This document shows, piece after piece, positions 35,331 through 48,162 of a DNA stretch of 64,000 nt. The stretch lies in assembly GCA_964530225.1 (NCBI GenBank), contig CAZHBA010000110.1, forward strand, positions 1-64,000. The letters run 5' to 3'. The DNA comes from CAZHBA01 sp964530225. GTDB taxonomy: Bacteria; Pseudomonadota; Alphaproteobacteria; UBA6615. A program made the position numbers and the translations under genes. Position 1 is the stretch's first letter, and each line of letters opens with the position of its first letter. The notes beneath the pieces were generated by a model. The model made no database searches. It was not told where the DNA came from and worked only from the letters and a program-made list of their open reading frames with translations.

Positions 35331-36659
35331 ATGGTTAGCAAACTTCTCAAACAGCACAACCTGCGGGTGCCACGCTATACGAGTTACCCGACCGCGCCGC
35401 AGTTTCACGGCGGTATCACGGCAAAAACCTATGTGGATTGGCTACAAAACTTGCCTAACGGCGCGCCACTATCGCTCTACCTACACATCCCCTATTGCCA
35501 CGAAATGTGCTGGTACTGCGGCTGCCACACCAAGGCAACACGCCGCTATGCACCGGTGCGCGACTATGCCCGGATACTCGAGGCGGAAATCACTTGCATC
35601 GCCAACACCATCGGTCGCCGGCAAACCGTGAGCCACATTCACTGGGGCGGCGGCACGCCGACCATCCTGTCGAACAACGACCTGGACGCTGTTTTGGCTG
35701 GACTGTGGGACCGCTTCGAGTTTGCCAGCGATGTAGAAATAGCCATCGAAGCCGACCCGCGCACCCTAACGTATAAAAAAACAGTTGCCCTGGCAGATGC
35801 CGGCATCAACCGGGCGAGCCTAGGCGTACAAGACTGTAACGCCCACGTGCAGGCGGCGATCAACCGGCTGCAGCCATTCGAGCAAACGGTAGCGGCAGTC
35901 GCCGCCCTGCGCGCGGCGGGAATCCAGCGTATTAATATCGATCTGATGTACGGCCTGCCCCTCCAGACGGTTGACGACATTCGCCGCACAATCGACGCCG
36001 TGCTGCCGCTGGCGCCCGACCGACTAGCGGTATTTGGCTATGCCCATGTGCCGTGGATGAAAAGCCACCAGAAAATGATCGACGACACGGCACTACCCGG
36101 TGCCGACGAGCGCCTGCAACAATCGGAAGCCATGGCGCAGGCGCTGGTGGCGAACGGTTACCAACGCATCGGCCTCGATCACTTTGCCCGCACCGACGAC
36201 GCACTCAGCGTCGCCTTGCAGACCGGCAACCTCCGACGCAATTTTCAGGGGTACACCACCGACCAGGCGGACACCCTGATCGGCTTCGGCGCTTCGGCGA
36301 TCGGTTCGCTGCCCCAGGGTTATGTCCAGAACAGCGCCGATTTCGGCGATTACGGCCGGGCGATAGGCGATGGCCGCCTGGCCACCGTGCGCGGCGTCGA
36401 GTTGAGCGATGACGATCGCCAGCGCCGCGCCATCATCGAGCGCCTAATGTGCAGCATGACGGTTAATCTCGACGATATTAGCGCCAATTTCGCCAACGAA
36501 TTAACAGCGCTGCAGCCCTTCGCGGATGATGAGCTGGTATGCCTCGACGGCGCTACCGTTACGGTGACCGAGGCCGGCCGGCCGTGGCTACGGGTGATCT
36601 GCGCTGTCTTCGACAGCTATCTGCAGCAGAACGAGGCACGCCACTCAGCCGCCGTTTAG
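35331..36659 (+). CDS. hemN: Oxygen-independent coproporphyrinogen III oxidase
   Basis: A 442-residue radical-SAM enzyme that decarboxylates coproporphyrinogen III to protoporphyrinogen IX without oxygen. YLHIPYCHEMCWYCGCHTK holds the CxxxCxxC cluster ligands plus the next Cys typical of true HemN; HWGGGTPT and YGLPLQT are SAM and substrate segments. Full length and N-terminal RYTSYPTAPQF support a genuine HemN rather than HemW. Low-oxygen control is expected from the two FNR/FixK-like boxes upstream. Confidence 0.95.
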   Translation: MVSKLLKQHNLRVPRYTSYPTAPQFHGGITAKTYVDWLQNLPNGAPLSLYLHIPYCHEMCWYCGCHTKATRRYAPVRDYARILEAEITCIANTIGRRQTVSHIHWGGGTPTILSNNDLDAVLAGLWDRFEFASDVEIAIEADPRTLTYKKTVALADAGINRASLGVQDCNAHVQAAINRLQPFEQTVAAVAALRAAGIQRINIDLMYGLPLQTVDDIRRTIDAVLPLAPDRLAVFGYAHVPWMKSHQKMIDDTALPGADERLQQSEAMAQALVANGYQRIGLDHFARTDDALSVALQTGNLRRNFQGYTTDQADTLIGFGASAIGSLPQGYVQNSADFGDYGRAIGDGRLATVRGVELSDDDRQRRAIIERLMCSMTVNLDDISANFANELTALQPFADDELVCLDGATVTVTEAGRPWLRVICAVFDSYLQQNEARHSAAV

Positions 36660-36670
36660 AAAACCGCTGG

Positions 36671-36913
36671 TCAAACCCCCACGGCGCTACGGTAGACCTC
36701 GAGCAAATGTTCCTGCTCCTGGCGTTCGCTGGGCTCGAGCTTGCGCAGGCGCACAATCTGGCGAATGGTCTTGGTATCGAAGCCGGCGGACTTGGCCTCG
36801 GACAAGACCTCTCTTATATCGGAATTCAATCCGGTGCGATCTTCTTCCAACCGCTCGATGCGCTCTATGAAGCTGCGCAATCGGTCCACAGCGATGCCAC
36901 TCGTATCGGCCAT
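36671..36913 (-). CDS. gapR: GapR-like nucleoid protein (DUF2312)
   Basis: An 80-residue protein of the DUF2312 family. It is almost wholly helical: RLRSFIERIERLEEDRTGLN forms the first coiled-coil part, then SDIREVLSEAKSAGFDTKTI and RQIVRLRKLEPSERQEQEHL. Caulobacter GapR of this family clamps overtwisted DNA ahead of replication and transcription. The gene converges with hemN, 11 bases between stops. Confidence 0.88.
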   Translation of the reverse strand: MADTSGIAVDRLRSFIERIERLEEDRTGLNSDIREVLSEAKSAGFDTKTIRQIVRLRKLEPSERQEQEHLLEVYRSAVGV

Positions 36914-37000
36914 TGGCCTTCTCTCCCCAAATTCCTGATATTCACCGCTGAAACAGCAATGCTAGACTTTGCGCCCGGCGACTAAATTTATTCGTTTGAC

Positions 37001-37303
37001 CTACTTGGGGTGTTTAACGTCGTAGGTGGCCTGTTGCTCGGGCGTCGCCTCAGTCTGATATTTTGCCTTCCACTCGGCATAGGGCATGCCATAGATAATC
37101 TCGCGTGCCGCCTTATCATCCAGACCAAGACCCTTTTCTTCCGCCGCCTCCCGGTACCATCTAGACAGGCAGTTGCGGCAGAAATCGGCCAAATTCATCA
37201 GGTCGATATTCTGCACGTCGGGGTTGTCGCGCAGATGCTGTACCAGGGTACGGAACGCCGCGGATTCAAGCTCCGTGCGAGTGTTGACATCAATTTCGAT
37301 CAT
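37001..37303 (-). CDS. DUF1244 domain protein
   Basis: A 100-residue protein whose core FRTLVQHLRDNPDVQNIDLM, NLADFCRNCLSRWY and EIIYGMPYAEWKAKYQ is the DUF1244 family, common in alpha- and gammaproteobacteria. Two Cys in CRNC may bind a metal. The function is not known to me. Confidence 0.85.
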   Translation of the reverse strand: MIEIDVNTRTELESAAFRTLVQHLRDNPDVQNIDLMNLADFCRNCLSRWYREAAEEKGLGLDDKAAREIIYGMPYAEWKAKYQTEATPEQQATYDVKHPK

Positions 37304-37415
37304 GGTTGGTTTCCCGTAAAATCGGCTGTAGCTTCACGACGGCATCATAAAACCGACTACCAATTAATATGGACTTCTTGAGGCGGAAGGCCAACCCACT
37401 GAAAATCGGTCGGCC

Positions 37416-37730
37416 TCAGACCGCGCCATCGACCGTTTCCTTGACCAGCCAGACCAGGGAATAGGTGTAAAACTCCGTATCGGTTTACAAAAAACCGGAA
37501 AACACGGGCCCTTGATACGCCCGCCCCACCTCGAAAGAGGGATGAGCGAATACCAAGACGAAGTCCAAAATTACCGAGACCAGTGCCGGCCATGCCGGAG
37601 TTTGGTGCTGAAACTTGTTCACCAAGAAAAAGGCAAAAGCTACCGGCACCGCATAGGCCAGAAACAATGTATTGACCACCGGACAATCGCCGACGCGGAG
37701 AACCACAGGGTCATAACCGCGACCTGGCAA
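37416..37730 (-). pseudogene. Remnant of a DUF2339-type membrane protein
   Basis: The minus strand reads NTLFLAYAVPVAFAFFLVNK, a spacer, ALVSVILDFVLVFAHPSFEV and GRAYQGP, resembling the late helices of the large multi-spanning DUF2339 proteins. A TAA follows in frame, after which the same frame continues TDTEFYTYSLVWLVK, also family-like, and then stops again. Most of the roughly 800-residue parent is missing. This fills the gap between the DUF1244 gene and the EF-G-like gene; the remainder of that 570-base gap shows nothing recognisable. Confidence 0.55.
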
Positions 37731-37872
37731 AACGCTATGACGGCGAGGACGCGGCCTCAGCTGAACAACACGGCAGAAAACCCGACACTATTTTACACAC
37801 AACTACCGGACAATAGGTAGCCGACCGACGCCGCACCCGCCCAATGACAAGTGCGTGTGCAGAAACCTTCGA

Positions 37873-39903
37873 TCAGGCGGCCTTGGCTTCCTGACGCTGT
37901 GCAACCACCGTATCGGCTTCGCGGCCCGACAGCTCCTGCAGGTGATCGAACTCGTAGCGGAAGGTGCCAGTACCCTGGGTTAATGATCGTAGCTCGATGA
38001 TCAGATCAGCCATTTCCGACTGTGGCATATTGGCGTTCACCGTGTCCCAACCGACCCAGCCGTCCTTGGCGTCGAAGCCCAATATCTGGCTGCGCCGACC
38101 GCTGACGATCTGATTAACTTTGCTAGTATGTTCCGATGGTACGTCGATCTCGACCTTGAAGATCGGCTCGAGCAGGATCGGCCCGCACTTGGGCATGCCC
38201 TCGCGCATGGCCGTCTGGGCTGCGGTCTGAAAAGCCATGTCGGAAGAATCCACCGCATGGTGTTGACCGTCGAACAAACAGACCTCGACGTCGACCACCG
38301 GGAAGCCCAGCGGACCCTCTTCGAGATAGCGGCGCACACCGGTTGCCACCGATGGGATGTACTGGCGCGGCACCGAACCGCCGACGACACGGCTCGTAAA
38401 CTCGAATCCATCGCCGCGCGGACGCGGGCCGATTTCGATATGAACGTCGCCAAACTGGCCATGCCCGCCGCTTTGCTTTTTGTGACGGGCGTGCTGTTCG
38501 ATCTTCTTGCGGATAGTTTCCTTATAGGGAACGCTGGGCCGGCGGGTCAAAACGCCGACATTATACTTCTCGGCCAATTGCTCGGCGGCGACCGTTAGAT
38601 GGATTTCGCCCTGTCCGTGCAACACCAACTCGTGGGTGTCAGCATTGTGGTCGAAGAGGTACGACGGATCTTCCTCAACCAATTTGGCCAGCGCCGACGA
38701 CAGCTTCACTTCGTCATCGCGCTTCTCGACCTCGATCGCGACAGCGTAGACGGGTGACAGCGGGCCATCCCATGGATCGCCACCCTCACCACGACCCGCC
38801 TCGGTTAGCACATCACCTGTCTTTACCTCTTCGAGACGGCCCAGGGCAACGACATCGCCGAGGCCCGCTTTGTTGACCTTCTCCTGGTCGTGGCCAAACA
38901 TCTGGAACAAGCCACCAATCCGTTCCCCGCCAAGTTGCATGCTGTCGCGTATTTCACCCGACCACACGCGGATGTGGCTGAGTTTCCCCGAGCGTGCCTG
39001 GGTGGTCTTGAAAACCTGGGCCACCGGATCGCCGCTGGTATCGAAGCCGCGCCGCGCCGCCGTGGTTACGGGGCTAGGCGCGTCGTGGCGCAACGATTTC
39101 CACAGACGGAATACACCGCTTTGAATTTCGCCGGCACCGATCATCACCGGAACGATGTTGTCGACGGCGACATTTTCGATGAGCTGCCGGTAGATGTCTT
39201 TTTCGTCAGGAACCAAGTCTTCGAGCAGTTGTTCCAGCATATCGTCGTTAAAATCGGCGAGTGATTCGAGAAGCTCCTGGCGTGCCATGGTTTGCTCGTC
39301 GGCGAGTTCGGCCGGCACTTCGACTACGGTCGAGGGTTCGCCCGCTTTGTACTGGTAGGCGCGCTGGCTAATTAGGTCGACATATCCGGTGGTTTTATCG
39401 CCGTCGCGGATCGGCAGGTGGCGCAAGACCAGTGGTAATTCGGAAACCTCCTGCAACGCGGTGAGGGTTTCTTCTAGGCTCGATTGGGGATTGTCCATTT
39501 TGTTGATGAATAGGACATGGGGAACCGAGCGATCGTTTAAGAATTTTAAAATCGGCGCTACTGCTTTCGCCTTGGTGGCATCCGGCTCGACGACGACAAC
39601 CGCGATGTCCGCCGCCATCAGCGCGCTGCGGCCATCTAGCGAGAACTCGATCGAACCAGGACAGTCGAGGATGGTCCAATCTTCGTCCATAAACTCACAA
39701 TGGGCGATATTGAGTTCTACGCTCATCTGCCGTTTTCGGGCGACCGCTGAAGCGTCGCCGACCATATTACCTTCTTTTACCGAACCCTTGCGTCTGATTG
39801 CACCAGTCGCCGTCAACATGGCCTCGAGCAAGGTGGTTTTACCGCTAAGATACGGGCCCACAAGCGCTACGCAGCGCGGACCCGAGCCTACAGTGTCCGC
39901 CAT
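37873..39903 (-). CDS. EF-G-like translational GTPase
   Basis: A 676-residue GTPase counted from the ATG at 39903. The P-loop is GPYLSGKTTLLEAM rather than the AHIDAGKTT of canonical EF-G; LDCPGSIEF replaces DTPGHVDF and the guanine motif is NKMD. Domains IV and V are present at the end (GHGQFGDVHIEIGPRPRGDG and so on). This is the alphaproteobacterial EF-G paralogue, not the main elongation factor; its role may be ribosome recycling or stress translation. The altered switch II (Pro-Gly-Ser instead of Pro-Gly-His) removes the catalytic histidine used by EF-G. Confidence 0.85.
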   Translation of the reverse strand: MADTVGSGPRCVALVGPYLSGKTTLLEAMLTATGAIRRKGSVKEGNMVGDASAVARKRQMSVELNIAHCEFMDEDWTILDCPGSIEFSLDGRSALMAADIAVVVVEPDATKAKAVAPILKFLNDRSVPHVLFINKMDNPQSSLEETLTALQEVSELPLVLRHLPIRDGDKTTGYVDLISQRAYQYKAGEPSTVVEVPAELADEQTMARQELLESLADFNDDMLEQLLEDLVPDEKDIYRQLIENVAVDNIVPVMIGAGEIQSGVFRLWKSLRHDAPSPVTTAARRGFDTSGDPVAQVFKTTQARSGKLSHIRVWSGEIRDSMQLGGERIGGLFQMFGHDQEKVNKAGLGDVVALGRLEEVKTGDVLTEAGRGEGGDPWDGPLSPVYAVAIEVEKRDDEVKLSSALAKLVEEDPSYLFDHNADTHELVLHGQGEIHLTVAAEQLAEKYNVGVLTRRPSVPYKETIRKKIEQHARHKKQSGGHGQFGDVHIEIGPRPRGDGFEFTSRVVGGSVPRQYIPSVATGVRRYLEEGPLGFPVVDVEVCLFDGQHHAVDSSDMAFQTAAQTAMREGMPKCGPILLEPIFKVEIDVPSEHTSKVNQIVSGRRSQILGFDAKDGWVGWDTVNANMPQSEMADLIIELRSLTQGTGTFRYEFDHLQELSGREADTVVAQRQEAKAA

Positions 39904-40153
39904 ATCATCCTCCACAAGCGAGAAGTCACGCACCCTGCACCCGCCGGTGCGTTTTGTTTTTTTTATCGTTTCATTTATGGGGCAGTAGAGTCCAGCGGAA
40001 AGGTCCACAGCTTAGTTAATAGGCTAGGATTTCTGCAATTCCGGCTGCTGCAGCTAACTGTCTTACGGCGCCCGCCCGGCCCCGAAGTTCAGTTAATTTC
40101 TGGCGCGCTTAGACATTTTCAGAATCCCTACCCAGCGCCGGTCTGGCAGGCGC

Positions 40154-41359
<1,206 letters not shown>

Positions 41360-41489
41360 TCAGTTCCGTTTTACGCGGGTTACGTCGGCTGTAGACGGCG
41401 CGAAACTAGTACCCTTCGCTGCACTGCACAAGGCGCGATATAAGTTCAGTCAGGATTGTTGGGTGTACGGTATGCAAAACAGCGAATGC

Positions 41490-41524
41490 ACCGCCAGCAA
41501 GGGGAAAAGGGGTATGCTGGCGGT
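41490..41524. repeat. Unassigned 10-bp hairpin upstream of aatA
   Basis: ACCGCCAGCA (41490-41499) pairs perfectly with TGCTGGCGGT (41515-41524) around a purine-rich 15-base loop. It lies in the 280-base gap between aatA and the small membrane ORF, which otherwise shows no gene. It could be part of a leader or a small RNA. Confidence 0.4.
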
Positions 41525-41638
41525 ACACCGCTTTGTGGCGTAGGGGCCGGTCACCCACGTGGAGCCACCGGAGCCTACCCGACTATTCAACCCGACCAGG
41601 TTCACACGTCGTTGCGCGCATTCTCTTGGCCAAACGGC

Positions 41639-41767
41639 CTACTCTCCCCGATTGTGGATGTCGCGGGGGAGCTTATTTCTATCTAGCGACAACCACACGG
41701 TTACGAGCATGAAAATTGCCATTGCGCCGGTCACGATGAAAAGCAGGATGAGATTTTCAGCCGGCAT
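41639..41767 (-). CDS. Small single-span membrane protein
   Basis: Forty-two residues from the ATG at 41767: MPAENLILLFIVTGAMAIFM leads a hydrophobic helix of about 22 residues, followed by a charged tail (SLDRNKLPRDIHNRGE). The layout is that of small inner-membrane proteins, but no family is recognised. It faces away from uvrB. Confidence 0.5.
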   Translation of the reverse strand: MPAENLILLFIVTGAMAIFMLVTVWLSLDRNKLPRDIHNRGE

Positions 41768-41922
41768 GGCTATTTTCCTAGTCAAGCATCGGGGAGAAGT
41801 TAGCCCGATGCCGACAGAAAACATTGATATGAGTCAATTTTTCAAAGTTCTTTTTGGCCGCATCGATGTCTGACCTCTAGACGGACTGGCTTTTCTGACT
41901 GCCGTCACCCTATATAGATGCC

Positions 41923-44145
<2,223 letters not shown>

Positions 44146-44164
44146 AGAATCTAATCAGTTCAGG

Positions 44165-44359
44165 CTAAGGATTACTTGCCTGCTCAATTTCAATCGGCAG
44201 GGTCAGCTTGGTGTGGGACGTAATAATACCGCCGCGATCGTCGATGTCGACCGAGTCGTAGCGCTGCTTATAAACCTCGGGTAGCGGCCAGTCGCCGGGG
44301 AGCGACAACCACAGAAGCAGATGGTAAACTGGTTGACGCCCTGTCGCTGCGCGACTTCC
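44165..44359 (-). pseudogene. Possible degraded gene end, unrecognised
   Basis: Between uvrB and dsbB the minus strand has a protein-like C-terminus: VYHLLLWLSLPGDWPLPEVY then KQRYDSVDIDDRGGIITSHT and KLTLPIEIEQASNP before a stop. The frame is cut upstream by a TGA at 44360, and another frame (LFELVERVTEEVAQRQGVNQ) looks like its continuation, suggesting a frameshift. I do not recognise the family; it may equally be chance. Confidence 0.3.
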
Positions 44360-44425
44360 TCAGTTACGCGTTCGACGAGCTCAAACAACCAAGAACAACT
44401 CTGGGAAACCATATAGATTAGGCCC

Positions 44426-44956
44426 ATGGCGTCCTGGCTTGAATTAACGCAACAGTGGCTAACGTCGGCACGTGCCATGGGCCTGGTGCTCGCGGCGAGC
44501 GTTATCGTGCTCGGAGCGGCGCTGTTGTCGCAATATGTCGGCGGACTACAGCCATGCGTCCTCTGCCTCTTTCAGCGCGTACCCTACGCGCTGACCATCT
44601 TCCTAAGCGGATCGGTATTGGCCCTGTTGGCGTTTGGCGGCCAGTCATGGCCAACACTAACTCGCGGCGCGCTAACCGTTTGCGCCGTGTTGTTCTTCGC
44701 CGGCGCGAGCATCGCCGCCTATCATGTCGGCGTCGAGCAGGGCTGGTGGTCCGGCACCGCTTCTTGCTCGGGGCCCGACCTCAATGCGATGATGATCGAC
44801 GAGCTGCGCAAACACCTCTTAAGCGCGCCAATCGTGCGCTGCGATGAGGCCGCCTGGTCGTTGCTCGGCATATCGATGTCTGGCTACAACTTTTTAACGT
44901 CGCTCGCGTTATCCGGCGCCTGCATATGGCTGGCGCGTTCCGCCAGGCGGCCATAA
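44426..44956 (+). CDS. dsbB: DsbB-family disulfide bond formation protein
   Basis: A 176-residue inner-membrane protein with four helices. The quinone-proximal pair is CVLC (Cys44, Cys47) in LQPCVLCLFQRVPYAL, and the second periplasmic pair is TASCSG and IVRCDEA. It reoxidises a DsbA-like partner using quinone. A DsbA-like gene starts 49 bases after it, so the two form a unit. Confidence 0.9.
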   Translation: MASWLELTQQWLTSARAMGLVLAASVIVLGAALLSQYVGGLQPCVLCLFQRVPYALTIFLSGSVLALLAFGGQSWPTLTRGALTVCAVLFFAGASIAAYHVGVEQGWWSGTASCSGPDLNAMMIDELRKHLLSAPIVRCDEAAWSLLGISMSGYNFLTSLALSGACIWLARSARRP

Positions 44957-45005
44957 AAAGGACAAAATCAAGGAAATACTGGATACGTATTTTGGAGAGA
45001 AAACT

Positions 45006-45617
45006 TTGAGCCTATATCGACACGTCCGGCGTATCGCATTCGCCGTTTTACTAGCTGTTTTGGCGACCACCCCAGCTGCCGCCATCGACACCGAAGCAGC
45101 GCTAAAAGAACGGGCCATTGGCGACCCAGCAGCGCCGGTGACCGTGATCGAATATGCGTCCTTGACCTGCTCGCACTGCGCCAGCTTCCACAACGACACC
45201 TATAAGACATTCAAAAAACGGTATATCGACACCGGAAAAGTGCGGCTGATCTACCGGGACTTTCCCCTCGACGGGGTCGCGCTGCGCGCCGGGATGATGG
45301 CCCGCTGCACCATCAACCAACGTTATTTCGGCCTGTTGCAAGTGCTATACAAATCCCAAAATAATTGGGCCCGCGCCAAAAACCCCGTGGCTGAGCTGGC
45401 AAAAATTGGCCGACTTGCCGGGATCGATCAGGCTACTTTCGATGCCTGCATGACGTCCGAAGAACTAATCAATGGCATTATTGGCATACGCCAAAAAGCC
45501 GCTACTGCCGGCGTGCACAGCACCCCCGCTTTCGTCATCGGTGGCAAGGTTTACCTGGGCGGCCGCTCTATCGACGATTTTGCCAAAATTATCGACCCGC
45601 TACTTAAGCAGAAATAG
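45006..45617 (+). CDS. DsbA-like thiol:disulfide oxidoreductase
   Basis: A 203-residue periplasmic thioredoxin-fold protein. The TTG start has a GGAGAG ribosome site; residues 1-27 form a signal peptide (FAVLLAVLATTPAAA). The active site is CSHC in EYASLTCSHCASFHND, RLIYRDFPLDG is typical of this DsbA/BdbD group, and the cis-proline loop is STPAFVIGG. It probably introduces disulfides into exported proteins with the adjacent DsbB. Confidence 0.9.
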   Translation: MSLYRHVRRIAFAVLLAVLATTPAAAIDTEAALKERAIGDPAAPVTVIEYASLTCSHCASFHNDTYKTFKKRYIDTGKVRLIYRDFPLDGVALRAGMMARCTINQRYFGLLQVLYKSQNNWARAKNPVAELAKIGRLAGIDQATFDACMTSEELINGIIGIRQKAATAGVHSTPAFVIGGKVYLGGRSIDDFAKIIDPLLKQK

Positions 45618-45715
45618 GGTACGGCCCAAGACCTATAGTTCACCCTAACGCCGTGACCCGCCGTTCGTGGTAAGCTTGGCTGCCTCACTAGTTATCTCTT
45701 AACGAGAGCTACGCC

Positions 45716-46903
45716 ATTATCCGTAAGCCGCCCAGGATCCTGTTGCTGACCGTTCTGATTTCTGGCAGCGCGATCGCCTACAACATGTTTTTGCCGTCAA
45801 TGCCCGATATCGCGCGGGAATTCGGCGTGAGCGTACTGTCGGTGCAAAGCTCGCTAATCGCGTTTTTGATAGCCTATGCGGCGGGGCATCTGTTTTACGG
45901 CGGCGTCGCCGACCGCTATGGTCGGCGTCCGGTTCTGCTGTGGGGACTGGCCATATACGTCCTCGCAAGCTTGGCCTGCGCGCTGTCAACGTCGATGACG
46001 ATGCTGATCGCTGCGCGCGCCCTGCAAGGCGTCGGCGCAGCCGGATCGATGGTGATGGTGCGCTCAATCGTGCGCGATCTCTACGACCGTCAGCAATCGG
46101 CGCGCGCGCTCGCTGTCATTTCGACGGCCATGGTGTTCGCGCCGGCGACCGCACCCGCCCTCGGCGGCTATCTTCACGCACAATTCGGCTGGCAGGCTTC
46201 GTTTGTGTTTCTTGCCGTGCTTAGCACCGTTCTGTTCGCCTACTGCACGGTGCGTATGGCGGAGACGCATCAGGCGCACGGCAGCAATCTGCTCAGCAAC
46301 CTCAAGGCAATGGCGCTCGGTTATCAGGTTCTCGCCGGCCAGCGGGTCTTCGTCGCTTATAGCCTGAACATCGGCTTCATCAGCGGCGCCTTGTTCGCCT
46401 GGTTCGCCGGTATACCGATTGTGCTGATCGACAGTTACGGTGTCTCTCCCAATGATTTCGGTTATTTGATGCTGACCGGCACTTTGGGCGCGTTCTTCGG
46501 TTACGCCAGTACCATCTGGCTGACCGGCCGGCTGGGCGTCAACCGCATGATCGTGATTGGGTCGGCGATTGGTCTGGGCGGTGCAAGCCTCTATCTCGCC
46601 CTGCCTCTGTTTGGCGTCTTGACCCCGCTAGCGGCGATTGCGCCTATGTCCCTGTTTAATTTTGGCTTAGCGGTCACCTTCCCTAACGCCATGGCCGCCG
46701 CAGTCAGTGTGCGACCGGAACTCGCCGGCACCGGTGCGGCGATCAACGGGCTGTCGCAATATGGCATCTCCGCTATCACCACTTTGGTGGTCGGTCTTCT
46801 CGCCAGCAACACGCACTTACCGCTGGCCTGGGTGATCTTCGCCATGCAGGCCGCCGCCGCCATCGCTAGTTGGGTGGGATGGCGCGCCCGGCCCGCGGAA
46901 TAA
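45716..46903 (+). CDS. Bcr/CflA-family MFS exporter, apparent AUU start
   Basis: A 12-helix major facilitator protein of the Bcr/CflA drug-resistance subfamily (about 395 residues). The motif A loop is GGVADRYGRRPVLLWGL and helix 5 has APALGGYLH. The first in-frame conventional start is a TTG at 45743, inside the first helix; family members begin about nine residues earlier with MxRKPPRLLLL, and the DNA here reads ATT ATC then RKPPRILLLT from 45716, 8 bases after a GAGAG ribosome site. I therefore place the start at AUU 45716 (or AUC 45719). It exports small toxic molecules. Confidence 0.82.
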   Translation: MIRKPPRILLLTVLISGSAIAYNMFLPSMPDIAREFGVSVLSVQSSLIAFLIAYAAGHLFYGGVADRYGRRPVLLWGLAIYVLASLACALSTSMTMLIAARALQGVGAAGSMVMVRSIVRDLYDRQQSARALAVISTAMVFAPATAPALGGYLHAQFGWQASFVFLAVLSTVLFAYCTVRMAETHQAHGSNLLSNLKAMALGYQVLAGQRVFVAYSLNIGFISGALFAWFAGIPIVLIDSYGVSPNDFGYLMLTGTLGAFFGYASTIWLTGRLGVNRMIVIGSAIGLGGASLYLALPLFGVLTPLAAIAPMSLFNFGLAVTFPNAMAAAVSVRPELAGTGAAINGLSQYGISAITTLVVGLLASNTHLPLAWVIFAMQAAAAIASWVGWRARPAE

Positions 46904-47086
46904 ATTAGTTCGCACCTTCTGCTTGCCAGGCGATAGCTCTCCAAGGCGTGCGCAAGGATTTTCCGAACCGGCATCGAATCGTCGAGCGACCGCAAATTAC
47001 GGCTCTTGATCTTCTATCCTTTAGGCGTTCGCGTCACGGCCCAGCGGTTGGCGATCACGCGGTAGATGCTGAAGCCCGACAAAAAT

Positions 47087-47441
47087 CCATGGCTAGGTAG
47101 CTCCCGGTTTTTGCCGACCGCCTCAGCACTGATCTTCGCCATGCTCGGCCTGGTGGCCGGCATTTTCGCCACGCACATGGAACACGTGGCGGGCGCCAGT
47201 GTGCTCATCGTCGCGCCGCCTGACCGTGGCGGAAAGTTATGAAGTCTTGCTGGCCGAACCGGTGCGGCTAGTCAGCCTTTTCAATCCAGTGTTCTACCTC
47301 ATCAGCGGTTTTGGCTACGCCGTCACCGGGCGCAACGAAGCCGCACCGGTTCTGATGATCGTCGTGACCTTTGTTCTGGCAGTTGTATTCACCGCCATCT
47401 GCGTTCAGATGATCGCGATGGGGTACCGCCTGAAGAATTAA
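47087..47441 (+). pseudogene. Remnant of ABC-2 type permease
   Basis: One frame reads LIFAMLGLVAGIFATHMEHV, then after a one-base shift near 47210 the next frame gives EPVRLVSLFNPVFYLISGF and ends MIAMGYRLKN. Both parts match the last two helices and the LFxRGYKLRN terminus of ABC-2 exporter permeases. The N-terminal two thirds are absent and no ATPase is near, so this is a decayed exporter. Confidence 0.65.
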
Positions 47442-47935
47442 GACGGGTTATTTCTAGCTAAACAGGCTGACAGGACGTCCGGCCGGTTCATGCGCTCGAA
47501 ATATTTCTGGTGATAGTCCTCACCTTCCCAAAAGGTGCCCGCCGGCTCGATCGCGGTGACAATTTTGCGATTGTGCTTGCCCGATAGCGCTAACGCCTCT
47601 TTTGAAGCTCGAGCCACCGCCTCCTGCGCATCATTGTGGAAAAAAATCACCGAGCGGTATTGGGTGCCGATGTCGGGCCCTTGACGGTTCTGCTGCGTCG
47701 GATCGTGAATTTTCCACAGCACCTCAAGTAGCTGATCGTAGGAAGTCTTCCCTGGGTCGTATTCGACATGGACAACCTCGGCATGGCCGGTGGTGCCGTT
47801 ACAAACCTCCAGGTAGGTCGGCTTCGGTTTGCTGCCACCCATATATCCGACCCAGGTGGCAGTTACACCGTCAACCTCGTCGAACACATGCTGCGGGTGC
47901 CAGAAGCACCCGGCGCCAAACGTTGCCTTTGCCAT
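47438..47935 (-). CDS. msrA: Peptide-methionine (S)-S-oxide reductase
   Basis: A 165-residue MsrA. The active-site Cys is Cys10 in FGAGCFW; GTTGHAEVVHVEYDP and DPTQQNRQGPDIGTQYRSVI are family signatures. After GCFW relatives mostly have GVE or GPE; here it is HPQHVF, an uncommon variant. It repairs oxidised methionine with thioredoxin. The C-terminal resolving Cys in LSACLARN is present. It converges on the ABC-2 remnant with 4 bases of overlap. Confidence 0.93.
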   Translation of the reverse strand: MAKATFGAGCFWHPQHVFDEVDGVTATWVGYMGGSKPKPTYLEVCNGTTGHAEVVHVEYDPGKTSYDQLLEVLWKIHDPTQQNRQGPDIGTQYRSVIFFHNDAQEAVARASKEALALSGKHNRKIVTAIEPAGTFWEGEDYHQKYFERMNRPDVLSACLARNNPS

Positions 47936-48162
47936 AATCTACCCTCCCGCGGAGATTCTACCGGTTTTATAGTTGGAGATTGCCACCTATTTGGCAATGG
48001 TCACGACTTTCTACGGACCACAAAACATAAATTATTCGTAATATAAATACATTTACACAAATGATACGATAAATACGAAAATTTATAAAAAATACTGGTA
48101 TAGGGAGAGGGTCTCAAAATACTAAAAGATTGAAAGATAGCCAGATTCATTTATTCCAGACA

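Noticed and set aside
41541..41650. Possible SRP or other structured RNA upstream of uvrB
   Set aside because: No conserved SRP loop sequence or other recognised RNA motif could be found.
47438..47935. MsrA as a possible selenoprotein
   Set aside because: The active-site codon is an ordinary TGC (Cys10 in GCFW).
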